This document shows, in pieces, positions 55,720 to 63,823 of a DNA stretch of 64,000 nt. Source of the stretch: Streptomyces sp. NBC_00236 (GTDB lineage Bacteria; Actinomycetota; Actinomycetes; Streptomycetales; Streptomycetaceae); contig NZ_CP108100.1 in the NCBI RefSeq assembly GCF_036195045.1, positions 3,410,001-3,474,000 on the forward strand. The letters are read 5' to 3'. The number at the start of each line of letters is the position of its first letter. Within the stretch, counting starts at the first letter, position 1. The notes under the pieces were generated by a model, which worked only from the letters and a program-made list of their open reading frames with translations, was not told the origin of the DNA and did no database searches. A program made the position numbers and the translations under genes.

Positions 55720-56442
55720 ATGGGCAGGAGCCGCAGAACAATTCCGGAGGAGCTTCTGCTGCTCGCTCTGGACCCGACCACGGGTACCACAGCGCAGCCG
55801 CAGTCGCTCGACCTCGGCCTGGCCGGGGCACAGCTAGTAGAGCTGGCTCTGGCAGGACGGATAGCCCCTGATGGGGATCGTATCGCCGTGGTGATGCCAC
55901 GGCCGACAGGAGATCCGACCCTGGACTCCGCACTGGAACTGCTGCGCAGACGCGGCAGCCCGGTCCGGGCCGTCCACTGGATAGGCGGACCCCGGCTGGG
56001 GCTCCGCCAGATTTACCTCGCTCATCTGGAGCGGTGCGGCATGGTGCATGCCGTGGCGGGCCAGATGTGCGGAGTGCTGCCGACGACTCGCTACCAGGCG
56101 ACGGACACGGCAATCAGCCGGGACATCAGAGCCAGGCTGGACAGTGCGATCCGCACCGGCGTACCGCCGGACCCGCGGACCGCGGCGCTCGCCGCACTGG
56201 CCCACGCGGTCGGACTCGGCAAGCACCTGTACCCCGGGAACGAGGGGCGCTCGTCGCGCTCCCGGCTCCGGGACCTGATCAGACACGACCCCATGGGCGG
56301 TCTCGTGGCGCACGCCGTCATGGACGTCCAGAACGGGGCCGTCGCACAACCGCGCCGCAACCAGGCGGCCGGCGTTCCGTTGCAACAGCAAGTGCAGTCG
56401 CAGTCACGCCGCGACAGCATGGCGCACACCGTGGCTCATTAG
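55720..56442 (+). CDS. GPP34 family phosphoprotein
   Basis: 240 residues from ATG 55720. TIPEELLLLALDPTTGTTAQ and LDLGLAGAQLVELALAGRIA open a GPP34/GOLPH3-type helical domain, with later YQATDTAISRDIRARLDSAI and LAALAHAVGLGKHLYPG. The Golgi relatives bind phosphoinositides; actinobacterial copies are abundant and uncharacterised. The Gln-rich end (LQQQVQSQSRR) is likely disordered. The terminator at 56578 follows. Confidence 0.92.
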   Translation: MGRSRRTIPEELLLLALDPTTGTTAQPQSLDLGLAGAQLVELALAGRIAPDGDRIAVVMPRPTGDPTLDSALELLRRRGSPVRAVHWIGGPRLGLRQIYLAHLERCGMVHAVAGQMCGVLPTTRYQATDTAISRDIRARLDSAIRTGVPPDPRTAALAALAHAVGLGKHLYPGNEGRSSRSRLRDLIRHDPMGGLVAHAVMDVQNGAVAQPRRNQAAGVPLQQQVQSQSRRDSMAHTVAH

Positions 56443-56577
56443 GGCCGCACGGGCGTCGAGGCAGCACCCGCACCACCCGGCATCACGCGCACCACCGAGC
56501 ACCACAACGCACCACCGCAACAACCGAATACCGCCGCACCGTCGTCCCCAAAGACCCGGTTCGGGAGCCGCACCAAG

Positions 56578-56610
56578 CGCGGGGCAGCCGGTACCACCGG
56601 CTGCCCCGCG
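56578..56610. terminator. Terminator hairpin after the GPP34 gene
   Basis: Perfect 14-bp arms CGCGGGGCAGCCGG and CCGGCTGCCCCGCG with the loop TACCA, 135 bp past the stop. The remaining sequence up to 56708 is the XRE gene promoter region. Confidence 0.8.
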
Positions 56611-56708
56611 TTGCTGCGTGTGGCCGTTTCCCAGCGCGGCCGGGCCCACGGGTGGCAATCTGCTGAGCAGTAGATACGCACAGCTACATAGCCGGAGGTG
56701 CCGTTTCC

Positions 56709-57578
56709 GTGCCGTCCAACGTCAATCCCACCGTCAGGCGACGCCGGTTGGGTCAGGAATTGCGCCGACTGCGCGAGATCAAGGGCATGACGGCCGAGGA
56801 GGTGGCGGAGCGGCTGCTGGTCTCGCAGTCCAAGATCAGCCGCCTGGAGAACGGCCGCCGCTCGATCAGCCAGCGCGACGTACGCGACCTCTGCGGGGTG
56901 TACGAGGTCGAGGACGTCAGGATCGTCGACTCGCTCATGCAGATGGCCAAGGACTCCCGCCAGCAGGGCTGGTGGCACGCCTTCGGCGACATCCCGTACA
57001 GCGTCTACATCGGCCTGGAGACAGATGCCGAGTCGCTGCGGGTGTACGAACCCCAGGTGGTCCCCGGACTGCTGCAGACGCGGCAGTACGCCGAGGCGCT
57101 GATCAACGGCGCGTTGCCGGAGGCCCCGCCCTCGGACATCGACAAGCGCGTCAGCGTCCGTTCGCGCCGCCAGGACCGGATCACCGCCCCCGAGCACCCG
57201 CTGCGGCTGTGGGCGGTCATCGACGAGTCCGCGCTGCGCCGGCTGGTCGGCGGCAAGCAGGTGATGATCGAGCAGCTGGAGCGGCTGGTGGAGCTGTCGC
57301 ACCTGCCGCATGTGACCGTCCAGGTGCTGCCGTTCGACATGGGGGCGCACCCGGGCATCAACGGGCAGTACGCCATTCTGGAATTCCCGGACGCCGCGGA
57401 TTCCAGCGTCGTCTATATCGAGGGCGTCACCAGCGACCTCTATCTGGAGAAGGCGAATGACGTGCAGCGGTACAGCGTCATGTACGAGCACCTGAGGGCA
57501 CAGGCGCTGAATGTGGAGCAGACCCGGCATTTCATCGACGGGATCGCGAAGGAGTACACCCGCCTGAACACGGGGTGA
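56709..57578 (+). CDS. XRE-family regulator with DUF5753 domain
   Basis: 289 residues from GTG 56709. The N-terminal helix-turn-helix is GQELRRLREIKGMTAEEVAE with LLVSQSKISRLENGRR (residues 12-55). The rest is the DUF5753 domain with VPGLLQTRQYAEALI, LPHVTVQVLPFDMGAHPG, FPDAADSSVVYIEG and a C-terminal YSVMYEHLRAQALN. Streptomyces has many such proteins, each usually paired with a DUF397 gene like the one at 57822. They behave as a regulator and a small antagonist or partner linked to development and antibiotic production. Confidence 0.95.
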   Translation: MPSNVNPTVRRRRLGQELRRLREIKGMTAEEVAERLLVSQSKISRLENGRRSISQRDVRDLCGVYEVEDVRIVDSLMQMAKDSRQQGWWHAFGDIPYSVYIGLETDAESLRVYEPQVVPGLLQTRQYAEALINGALPEAPPSDIDKRVSVRSRRQDRITAPEHPLRLWAVIDESALRRLVGGKQVMIEQLERLVELSHLPHVTVQVLPFDMGAHPGINGQYAILEFPDAADSSVVYIEGVTSDLYLEKANDVQRYSVMYEHLRAQALNVEQTRHFIDGIAKEYTRLNTG

Positions 57579-57701
57579 ACTCCGGCTGGAGGGGCATGTA
57601 AACCAGCCAGAGCGCAAAGTCCGGTATGAGAGAAATGAAGTGATGTTACGAGTGAGGCGACGGCACGGTACACCGTCGCCACCTCGCAGCGGAAGACCTG
57701 C

Positions 57702-57715
57702 ATGGTATATACCAT
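57702..57715. promoter_or_regulatory. Perfect 14-bp palindrome upstream of the DUF397 gene
   Basis: ATGGTATATACCAT, strikingly AT-rich for this genome, 107 bp before the DUF397 start and 124 bp after the XRE stop. It is a likely operator, perhaps of the XRE protein itself or of a GntR-type regulator. Confidence 0.6.
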
Positions 57716-57821
57716 CCGGTCGAGTGAACGGCCCCTTCACTCGGGGAGCTTGGCGAGTAGCGTCGATCACGCCACCGGGTAATCCGCTGGCGCTCACACA
57801 ACTCTCTGAACCGGAGTGAAC

Positions 57822-58028
57822 ATGGCCATTCGTCAGGGTGCTACGGAAAACTGGACGAAGTCGTCGTATTCCGGGGGCAACGGCGCCTGCGTCGAAGTCA
57901 AGTCCCCTCTTGTGCAGGCGATTGCGGTGCGTGACTCGAAGGCCCCCGAAGGCCCTTCGCTCACCTTCGTCCCCGGCGCCTGGAACACGTTCGTGCGTGA
58001 TGTCGCCAAGGGCTCCATCACCGCCTGA
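57822..58028 (+). CDS. DUF397 protein (BldB-like partner family)
   Basis: 68 residues from ATG 57822 with GGAG upstream. NWTKSSYSGGNGACVEVKSP, VRDSKAPEGPSLTFVPGAWN and TFVRDVAKG are the DUF397 hallmark. Proteins of this family accompany XRE/DUF5753 regulators and modulate them. The 237-bp gap to the upstream XRE gene carries the palindrome at 57702. Confidence 0.95.
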   Translation: MAIRQGATENWTKSSYSGGNGACVEVKSPLVQAIAVRDSKAPEGPSLTFVPGAWNTFVRDVAKGSITA

Positions 58029-58079
58029 CCGTGTTTCCCTTGCGCGCCGTACCGCCGCACCGACGCAAGTGCAGCCGGT

Positions 58080-58118
58080 AGCCCTCTCGTCCGGTTCGCC
58101 GTCCTGGCCGAGAGGGCT
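58080..58118. terminator. Bidirectional terminator
   Basis: Perfect 10-bp arms AGCCCTCTCG and CGAGAGGGCT, 19-nt loop, between the convergent DUF397 gene and the 58173 gene. Confidence 0.75.
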
Positions 58119-58172
58119 CCTCGCACGAATGCGGGGAGCCCGGCCGCCGCACGGCACCACCCGCCGCCCGAT

Positions 58173-59042
58173 TCAGCGCAGCTGATCGACGTACCGGTCC
58201 GTGCCCGGCACGGTCGGGATGAACGGCGCCACCAGTTCCACCCGTCCCAGACCCGACTCCGCCACCGTCGCGTCGAGCCCGGCGAAGTGCTCCGCCCAGC
58301 ACGCTCGCGGATCCTCCTGGAGGAACCAGAGCAGGGTCAGCCGGGTGTCGACGCCCTCCACCTGCTTCACATAGGTCATCCGGTCGCCCGGCAACGGCGT
58401 GGGACGGAACACGGTCACCATCGCCGCGGGCGACCCGCTCAGCCGCTTCGGCAGATGCCGGGAGCGCAGCCACTCCAGCAACTCGGCCCGCTGTCCGGGC
58501 CCTTCGGCGTCGATCACCTCCAGCACCAGTCCGCGATAGGGATGATCGAGGGCGTGGAAGTCCCGGGGCCCCGCGGCCCCGTCCCGGTAGACCGTCGCCT
58601 CGTGGTCCTGGAACGCCGTGAAGACATGGGTGCGGTCCTGGTAGACCCGGCCGTCGCGGTTCAGCCGCTTGTTGATGCCGACGGTCCACTTCATGTGGTC
58701 GTCGTAGCGCCCGTCCGTCACCCAGTACGTGGACAGATAGCACCCGGCGCCGACCGGCTGTGCGATCGCGGACTTGTCCGGGTAGCGCAGCTCCTGAAGC
58801 TCCCGGGTGGCCACCCAGCGCCGGCCGGAGAACATCCAGGGCATCGCCATCGCGCCCGCATAGTAATGATCATCTTCGTACCATCGGTTGTACGCGAACT
58901 CATGACCCGGGTGCGGTTCCACCATGGTGATCAGCGCGTGCCCGGGATGGACTCCGTACGGCCCCAGCGCGGCCAGTTCGGCGTACGTGTCACTCCGCGT
59001 CCCGCCGCCCCGCTCCTGTCCGGGCCTCGTTCCCTCACCCAT
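58173..59042 (-). CDS. Dimeric alpha/beta-barrel (EthD-like) protein
   Basis: 289 residues from ATG 59042. GHALITMVEPHPGHEFAYNR, RWYEDDHYYAGAMAMPWMFS and a second half with RGLVLEVIDAEGP and MVTVFRPTPLPGD suggest two ferredoxin-like halves as in EthD/DABB proteins. Repeated His and Tyr could line a pocket. Its gene is divergent from an SDR gene 79 bp away, and such pairs occur in catabolic loci for aromatic, steroid or terpenoid compounds. Function is not established. Confidence 0.6.
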   Translation of the reverse strand: MGEGTRPGQERGGGTRSDTYAELAALGPYGVHPGHALITMVEPHPGHEFAYNRWYEDDHYYAGAMAMPWMFSGRRWVATRELQELRYPDKSAIAQPVGAGCYLSTYWVTDGRYDDHMKWTVGINKRLNRDGRVYQDRTHVFTAFQDHEATVYRDGAAGPRDFHALDHPYRGLVLEVIDAEGPGQRAELLEWLRSRHLPKRLSGSPAAMVTVFRPTPLPGDRMTYVKQVEGVDTRLTLLWFLQEDPRACWAEHFAGLDATVAESGLGRVELVAPFIPTVPGTDRYVDQLR

Positions 59043-59121
59043 GCCGTTCCCCTTCCGTACTCCGCCGGAGGGACCTACTCTGACGCCCCGTCAGAAGAAG
59101 TTCCAGAGCCGGGAGGCGTCG

Positions 59122-59904
59122 ATGTTGCTCGCGGGGAAGACCGTCATCGTGTCCGGGGTGGGCGCCGGGCTCGGGCATCAGATCGCGGCCACGGTCGTGC
59201 GCGACGGGGGCAACGCCGTCCTCGGGGCGCGGACCGCGGCCAATCTCGCCAAGTCGGCCGCGGAGATCGACCCGGCGGGGCTGCACACCGCACACCTGGC
59301 CACCGACATCACCGACGAGGCGCAGTGCGAGGCACTCGCGGCGCTGGCCGTCGAGCGGTTCGGACGGATCGACGCGGTGGTCCATGTCGCCGCCTGGGAC
59401 AGCTACTTCGGCGGGGTCGAGGACGCCGATCTGGACACCTGGAAGGCGGTCGTCGACGTCAATCTGCTCGGCACCCTGCGGATGACGCGCGCCTGCCTGC
59501 CCGCCCTCAAGGAGCGCGGCGGCTCGGTCGTCGTCATCGGCACGCAGTCCGCGGTGGCGGCACCGTCCCAGGTGCGGCAGGCGGCGTACGCGGCCTCCAA
59601 GGGTGCGCTCACCTCGGCGATGTACTCCATGGCCTGGGAGTTCGGACCGCACCGGATCCGGGTGAACACCGTGCTGCCGGGCTGGATGTGGGGACCGCCG
59701 GTGCAGGCCTACGTACAGTTCACCGCGCACACCGAGGCGGTGCCCGAGTCCGAGGTGCTGGGAAGGCTCTCGGATCGCATGGCGCTGCCCGAGCTGGCGA
59801 CGGACGGCGATGTGGCGGAGGCCGCGGTCTTCCTGGCCTCCGACCGGGCACGGGCGATCACCGGGCAGTCCCTGCTCGTCAACGCCGGCGAGCTGATGCG
59901 CTGA
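59122..59904 (+). CDS. Short-chain dehydrogenase/reductase
   Basis: 260 residues from ATG 59122, with GGGAGG upstream. VSGVGAGLGHQIAATVVRDG is a variant of the TGxxxGxG cofactor loop. HVAAWDSYFGG replaces NNAG, and the catalytic TQSAV (Ser) and QAAYAASKGAL (Tyr, Lys) follow, then RVNTVLPGWMWG. The acidic residue that prefers NAD is not evident; GARTAANL may favour NADP. Divergent from the EthD-like gene, so the two probably share a promoter region and pathway. Confidence 0.92.
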   Translation: MLLAGKTVIVSGVGAGLGHQIAATVVRDGGNAVLGARTAANLAKSAAEIDPAGLHTAHLATDITDEAQCEALAALAVERFGRIDAVVHVAAWDSYFGGVEDADLDTWKAVVDVNLLGTLRMTRACLPALKERGGSVVVIGTQSAVAAPSQVRQAAYAASKGALTSAMYSMAWEFGPHRIRVNTVLPGWMWGPPVQAYVQFTAHTEAVPESEVLGRLSDRMALPELATDGDVAEAAVFLASDRARAITGQSLLVNAGELMR

Positions 59905-59958
59905 CGCGCGGGCGCGCTCCGCAGGGAGTTCGGCAAGGTCAGTTCTCCTCCTTCTCGG

Positions 59959-59984
59959 CCGCACGGGACCCGCATCCCGTGCGG
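59959..59984 (+). terminator. Terminator after the SDR gene
   Basis: Perfect 10-bp arms CCGCACGGGA and TCCCGTGCGG, 6-nt loop, followed by TCTTGTCGTTGCTCTT. The remaining ~300 bp to 60285 contain no gene; this is the symporter's leader and promoter region, with the AT-rich AAGAACAAGTAAAATCG near 60100. Confidence 0.85.
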
Positions 59985-60285
59985 TCTTGTCGTTGCTCTT
60001 CGGCGCTCCTGGACGTTCCTTTGTTTCTCTGCACAGCCTGACGAAGTGCCCGCTCATCGTGTGGCCCCCGTCACGTGCACGACAACGCTTTCGTGGGTCA
60101 AGAACAAGTAAAATCGTTCGGCTTACTGATCCGCGTTCACATCCCTGACCGCTGAAGACCTTGACCGAGGTACCGAACAGGCGGTTCAATCCCCGAAGTC
60201 CCCGTTCCCGCACGGGGGCGCCGCTGAACGGCCGTACTGACGAAGTGCGTACCCCGTTCACAAGGCGGACCCCAGGAGGGGGCAC

Positions 60286-61857
60286 ATGAACAGTCTCGAC
60301 TGGGTCGTGCTCATCGGCTACTTCGGCGTGATGATCGCGATCGGACTCTGGTCCCACAAGCGTGTCGACAACGTCAGCGACTTCTTCACGGCCGGCGGCA
60401 AGATGCCGTGGTGGCTTTCCGGCATCTCGCACCACATGTCCGGCTACAGCGCCGTGATGTTCACCGGCTACGCCGGCATCGCGTACCAGTACGGCGTCAC
60501 GTCCTTCGTGACGTGGTCGCTCCCCATCGCCATCGGCATCGGGATCGGCGCCAAGCTCTTCGCCCCGCGGCTCAACCGGCTGCGCTCGCGACTGCACGTC
60601 GCCTCACCGCTCGAATACCTGAAGAACCGCTACAACGTCCCGACCCAGCAGGCGCTCGCCTGGTCCGGTCTGCTGCTGAAGATCGTGGACGTCGGCGCCA
60701 AGTGGGCGGCCATCGCCACCCTGCTCTCCGTCTTCACGGGCATCAGCCTGACCCAGGGCATCTTCATCACCGGCCTCATCACGGCCGTCTACTGCACGGT
60801 CGGCGGCCTGTGGGCCGACGCGCTGACCGAGCTGGGGCAGTTCATCATCCAGCTGTTCGCCGGCATCGCGATGCTCGTCACCGCGATGAGCAAGCTCGAC
60901 GGCTTCAGCACCCTGTGGACGGTCTGGGACAAGCTGCCCGAGGGCCACACGGAACCGACGGCCGGTCCGTACACCGTGACCTTCCTGCTGGCGTACCTGT
61001 TCATCAAGACCTTCGAGTACAACGGCGGCATGTGGAACCAGGCCCAGCGCTACATGGCCACGGACTCCCCCGCCTCCGCGACCCGCTCGGCGCGGCTCTC
61101 CGCCATCCTGTGGCTGGTCTGGCCGACGGTCCTGTTCTTCCCGATGTGGTGCGCGCCGCTGCTCGTCGACGCGCAGAAGCCGGACGCCTCGGACAGCTAC
61201 GCGCTGATGACCGAGCAGTTGCTGCCGCACGGTCTGCTGGGCCTGGTCGTCGTCGGCTTCTTCTCGCACACGATGGCGATGTGCTCCTCCGACGCCAACG
61301 CCATCGCTGCGGTCTTCACCCGCGACATCGCCCCGGTCCTCTCCAAGTCGGCCCGCAACTGGAACGCCCGGGCCGGCCTGCTGGCCGCGCGGCTCTCCAC
61401 GCTCGGCTTCCTCGGCCTGTCCATGGCGCTGGCGACCCAGATCAACTCGCCGACGTTCAAGGACATCATCTCGGTCGTCATCAAGTGGGTCGCCGGTCTG
61501 ATGGGTCCGATCGCGATCCCGTTCATGCTGGGTCTGCTGCGCAGGTTCCGTAAGTCGGGACCGACGGCGGCGCTCACCAGCTGGGCGGCGGGTCTGCTGG
61601 CGTTCTACTTCACCAACTACAACTTCGACGGTTCGGTGAAGACGGACGTCGCCCTGCAGTACCAGGTGGCGTTGCCGCTGGCGATCTCGCTGGTGCTCTA
61701 CGTCGTCATCGGCTTCATCAAGCCGGAGGACACCCCGGAGCGCGACGCGATCATCGAGCGGATCAACACGGACGGCGGGGACTCGGCGACCGGTGCGCCC
61801 CTGCCGCCCCAGCGTGGCCCCGAGGACGTGGCAGCCGTGGAGGGCGTGAAGGACTGA
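60286..61857 (+). CDS. Sodium:solute symporter (SSS family)
   Basis: 523 residues from ATG 60286 with AGGAGG upstream. About 13 membrane helices start at residue 5 (WVVLIGYFGVMIAIGLW). The family signatures FTAGGKMPWWLSGISHHMSG, YSAVMFTGYAGIAYQYGV and the Na-site stretch SSDANAIAAVFTRDI are clear. It imports a small solute with sodium; the subfamily (sugar, carboxylate, proline or other) is not decided here. The cytosolic tail is charged. It is monocistronic, ending at a strong terminator shared with the convergent gene. Confidence 0.92.
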   Translation: MNSLDWVVLIGYFGVMIAIGLWSHKRVDNVSDFFTAGGKMPWWLSGISHHMSGYSAVMFTGYAGIAYQYGVTSFVTWSLPIAIGIGIGAKLFAPRLNRLRSRLHVASPLEYLKNRYNVPTQQALAWSGLLLKIVDVGAKWAAIATLLSVFTGISLTQGIFITGLITAVYCTVGGLWADALTELGQFIIQLFAGIAMLVTAMSKLDGFSTLWTVWDKLPEGHTEPTAGPYTVTFLLAYLFIKTFEYNGGMWNQAQRYMATDSPASATRSARLSAILWLVWPTVLFFPMWCAPLLVDAQKPDASDSYALMTEQLLPHGLLGLVVVGFFSHTMAMCSSDANAIAAVFTRDIAPVLSKSARNWNARAGLLAARLSTLGFLGLSMALATQINSPTFKDIISVVIKWVAGLMGPIAIPFMLGLLRRFRKSGPTAALTSWAAGLLAFYFTNYNFDGSVKTDVALQYQVALPLAISLVLYVVIGFIKPEDTPERDAIIERINTDGGDSATGAPLPPQRGPEDVAAVEGVKD

Positions 61858-61878
61858 CGCCTGCGGCTGTACGCAGAC

Positions 61879-61924
61879 GCGGGGCGGGGTCACGGATGCG
61901 GCGGCTTCCGTGACCACGCCCCGC
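61879..61924. terminator. Bidirectional terminator
   Basis: Arms of about 18 bp (GCGGGGCG-GGGTCACGGA and its near complement) between the convergent symporter and ADP-ribosylglycohydrolase-like genes. Confidence 0.75.
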
Positions 61925-61938
61925 GTCCGTTCGCGGAC

Positions 61939-63054
61939 TCAGCCGCGCGGGTAGCGGGCCAGCCAGCCCGGCGCGGCGGCGGCGGGACTGTGCAGGGCGG
62001 GCCCCTGCGTCATCTCCATGGCGAAGTCGTCGGCGAGCTCCAGGAGGGTGGCGCGGCCCTCCAGCTCGGCCAGCCAGGCGGGCGGCAGCGCGGTCTCGCC
62101 GTGCAGCGCGCCGAGCAGCGCCCCGCACAGGGCCCCGGTGGCAGCGGACGGCCCGCCGTGGTTCACGGCCAGCCGCAAGCCGTGCCGGATGTCCTCGCCG
62201 ACCAGGGCGCAGTACACGGCCACCGCGAGGACCTCCTCGGCGGAGTCCGTGGCCCCCAGCGACTCGATCAGGGCGGGGCCCGGGATGCCCTGGCGCACGG
62301 TGCCGAGGGCCTGCTGGAGCGCCTCGGTGACGGGCTCGTGGCCCGGCCGCTCGGCGAGCAGGGCCAGCCCGTGCTGCACGGCCCCGTCCAGCGTCTCGCC
62401 GCGCGCCAGCCCGTGCACGATCACGGCGAGGGCGCCGGCGGAGAGCAGGGCGGTGGGGTGGCCGTGGGACTGGGCGGCGCACTCGACGGCCAGCTGGAAC
62501 ACGAGCTGCGGCTCCCAGCCGACGAGCAGCCCGAACGGGGCGGAGCGGGTGAGCGCGGCCGAGTCGTGCGCGGTGGGGTTCTTGGGCCGGTCGAGGGTCC
62601 CCATGACGGTGTCACCGAAGCCGCCGAGACACTCCCGGGTGGGGGCGCGGCGGCTGTAGAGCCACTCCTGCGCGGCGAGCCAGCCGTTGTCCTTGCGCCG
62701 CTCGTCGGGCCCCCAGTCGTGCTGGGTGGCGGCCCAGCGCAGGTGAGCCTGGTGCACATCGGTGGGCGGGTGCCAGGCGCCGGTGTCGCGGCGGACCTGG
62801 GCGCGGATCAGCCCGTCGACGGTGAACAGGGTGAGTTGGGTGACGGCGGTGACGCAGCCCCGCCCGCCGTGCGCGGGGACGAGGTCGGTGACGGCGTCGG
62901 CCCCGTGGGCCTCGCGGATCTCCTCCAGCGTGAGCCCGCTGACACCCGCGCCGAGCGCGTCACCGATGGCTCCGCCGAGCAGTGCTCCGCGTACCCGGCT
63001 GCGGAAGTCCTGCTGCTCGGCACGGCCCCAGACAGCTGTGGTCGCTGAGCTCAC
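61939..63054 (-). CDS. ADP-ribosylglycohydrolase-like protein without metal ligands
   Basis: 371 residues from GTG 63054 (GGGAAGGGG upstream). SRVRGALLGGAIGDALGAGV is the family start. The first metal motif, normally TDDT, reads VTAVTQLTLFT, and the late motif, normally GGDSDT, reads NHGGPSAATGALCGALLGAL, so the Asp residues that hold the two Mg ions are gone. The rest of the all-helical fold seems intact. It is likely a non-hydrolytic ADP-ribose binder or a repurposed enzyme. It is divergent from the XRE remnant/DUF397 pair. Confidence 0.85.
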   Translation of the reverse strand: MSSATTAVWGRAEQQDFRSRVRGALLGGAIGDALGAGVSGLTLEEIREAHGADAVTDLVPAHGGRGCVTAVTQLTLFTVDGLIRAQVRRDTGAWHPPTDVHQAHLRWAATQHDWGPDERRKDNGWLAAQEWLYSRRAPTRECLGGFGDTVMGTLDRPKNPTAHDSAALTRSAPFGLLVGWEPQLVFQLAVECAAQSHGHPTALLSAGALAVIVHGLARGETLDGAVQHGLALLAERPGHEPVTEALQQALGTVRQGIPGPALIESLGATDSAEEVLAVAVYCALVGEDIRHGLRLAVNHGGPSAATGALCGALLGALHGETALPPAWLAELEGRATLLELADDFAMEMTQGPALHSPAAAAPGWLARYPRG

Positions 63055-63273
63055 CGTGCCCCTTCCCGTCGGTCGTCCGGTCTGTTCCCGTGTGCGACTG
63101 CGCGGTAACTGCGCAGCACTGTAATCGAACGGAGCGGGCTGCCAACGGGGCAGAACGGTATGTACGAAGTAGCTGGTTCGGTTCAGTTTTGCGCGGCATT
63201 CTCCGGAGATTGCCGCTGCATCCGGTGCCCCCGGCCGTGCGCGATCCGCAGCAGATCGATCGAGGATCCGGCC

Positions 63274-63381
63274 GCTGTGACGCGTTATCGGCTGTCCTAC
63301 GATCGGCTCCGGGATCTGGCGCTGCCCCCGCCGGAGTCCACCGCGTTCATCAGGGGTGTCCTGGAGGAACACAGATCATGA
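63274..63381 (+). pseudogene. C-terminal remnant of an XRE/DUF5753 regulator
   Basis: In frame, VTRYRLSYDRLRDLALPPPE is followed by STAFIRGVLEEHRS and a stop that overlaps the DUF397 ATG (ATGA). This is the typical last 35 residues of a DUF5753 protein (compare YSVMYEHLRAQALNVEQ at 57478). No helix-turn-helix or domain body precedes it: the rest of the 323-bp gap back to 63054 holds only the promoter side of the glycohydrolase-like gene. The bulk was deleted. Confidence 0.65.
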
Positions 63382-63578
63382 GCCGAATCCCCGACCTCGC
63401 CACCGCGACCTGGCGCAAGTCCAGCTACAGCGACGGGGGCGACAACAACTGCGTCGAGGTCTCGGACACCTTCCCCATCCTCGTCCCCGTACGCGACAGC
63501 GAGGTCCCCACCGGGCCCGCGCTCGTCTTCGGGGCGGATTCCTGGTCCGCGTTCGTGGAGTACGCGGCCAGGCACTGA
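63378..63578 (+). CDS. DUF397 protein
   Basis: 66 residues from ATG 63378, GGAGG ten bases upstream. ATWRKSSYSDGGDNNCVEVS, VPVRDSEVPTGPALVFGADS and WSAFVEYAARH mark DUF397. Its usual XRE partner survives only as a short remnant immediately upstream, whose stop overlaps this start. It is about 5.5 kb from the intact XRE-DUF397 pair at 56709-58028, which could still serve as its partner. Confidence 0.93.
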   Translation: MSRIPDLATATWRKSSYSDGGDNNCVEVSDTFPILVPVRDSEVPTGPALVFGADSWSAFVEYAARH

Positions 63579-63823
63579 CACCGGCCGACGAGCGCTTCCG
63601 CCTTCTCACTGTTTCGTGGAAGTTGAGAGCGATGGGCGCGCTACGGGTACGGCTGAGGCGCATTCGGAGGCGTCGGCAAGCCACACATCACTCCCCACCT
63701 GGTGTCGGATGAGGAAACACGACACGAGGTGTCTGGATTCGCGTCGAGCATGGAGCCACCGGCCATCGCGATGCCATGCGGGGGCCGGGGGCCACGGAAC
63801 AGCCACGACTCTCAAGGGGACGC

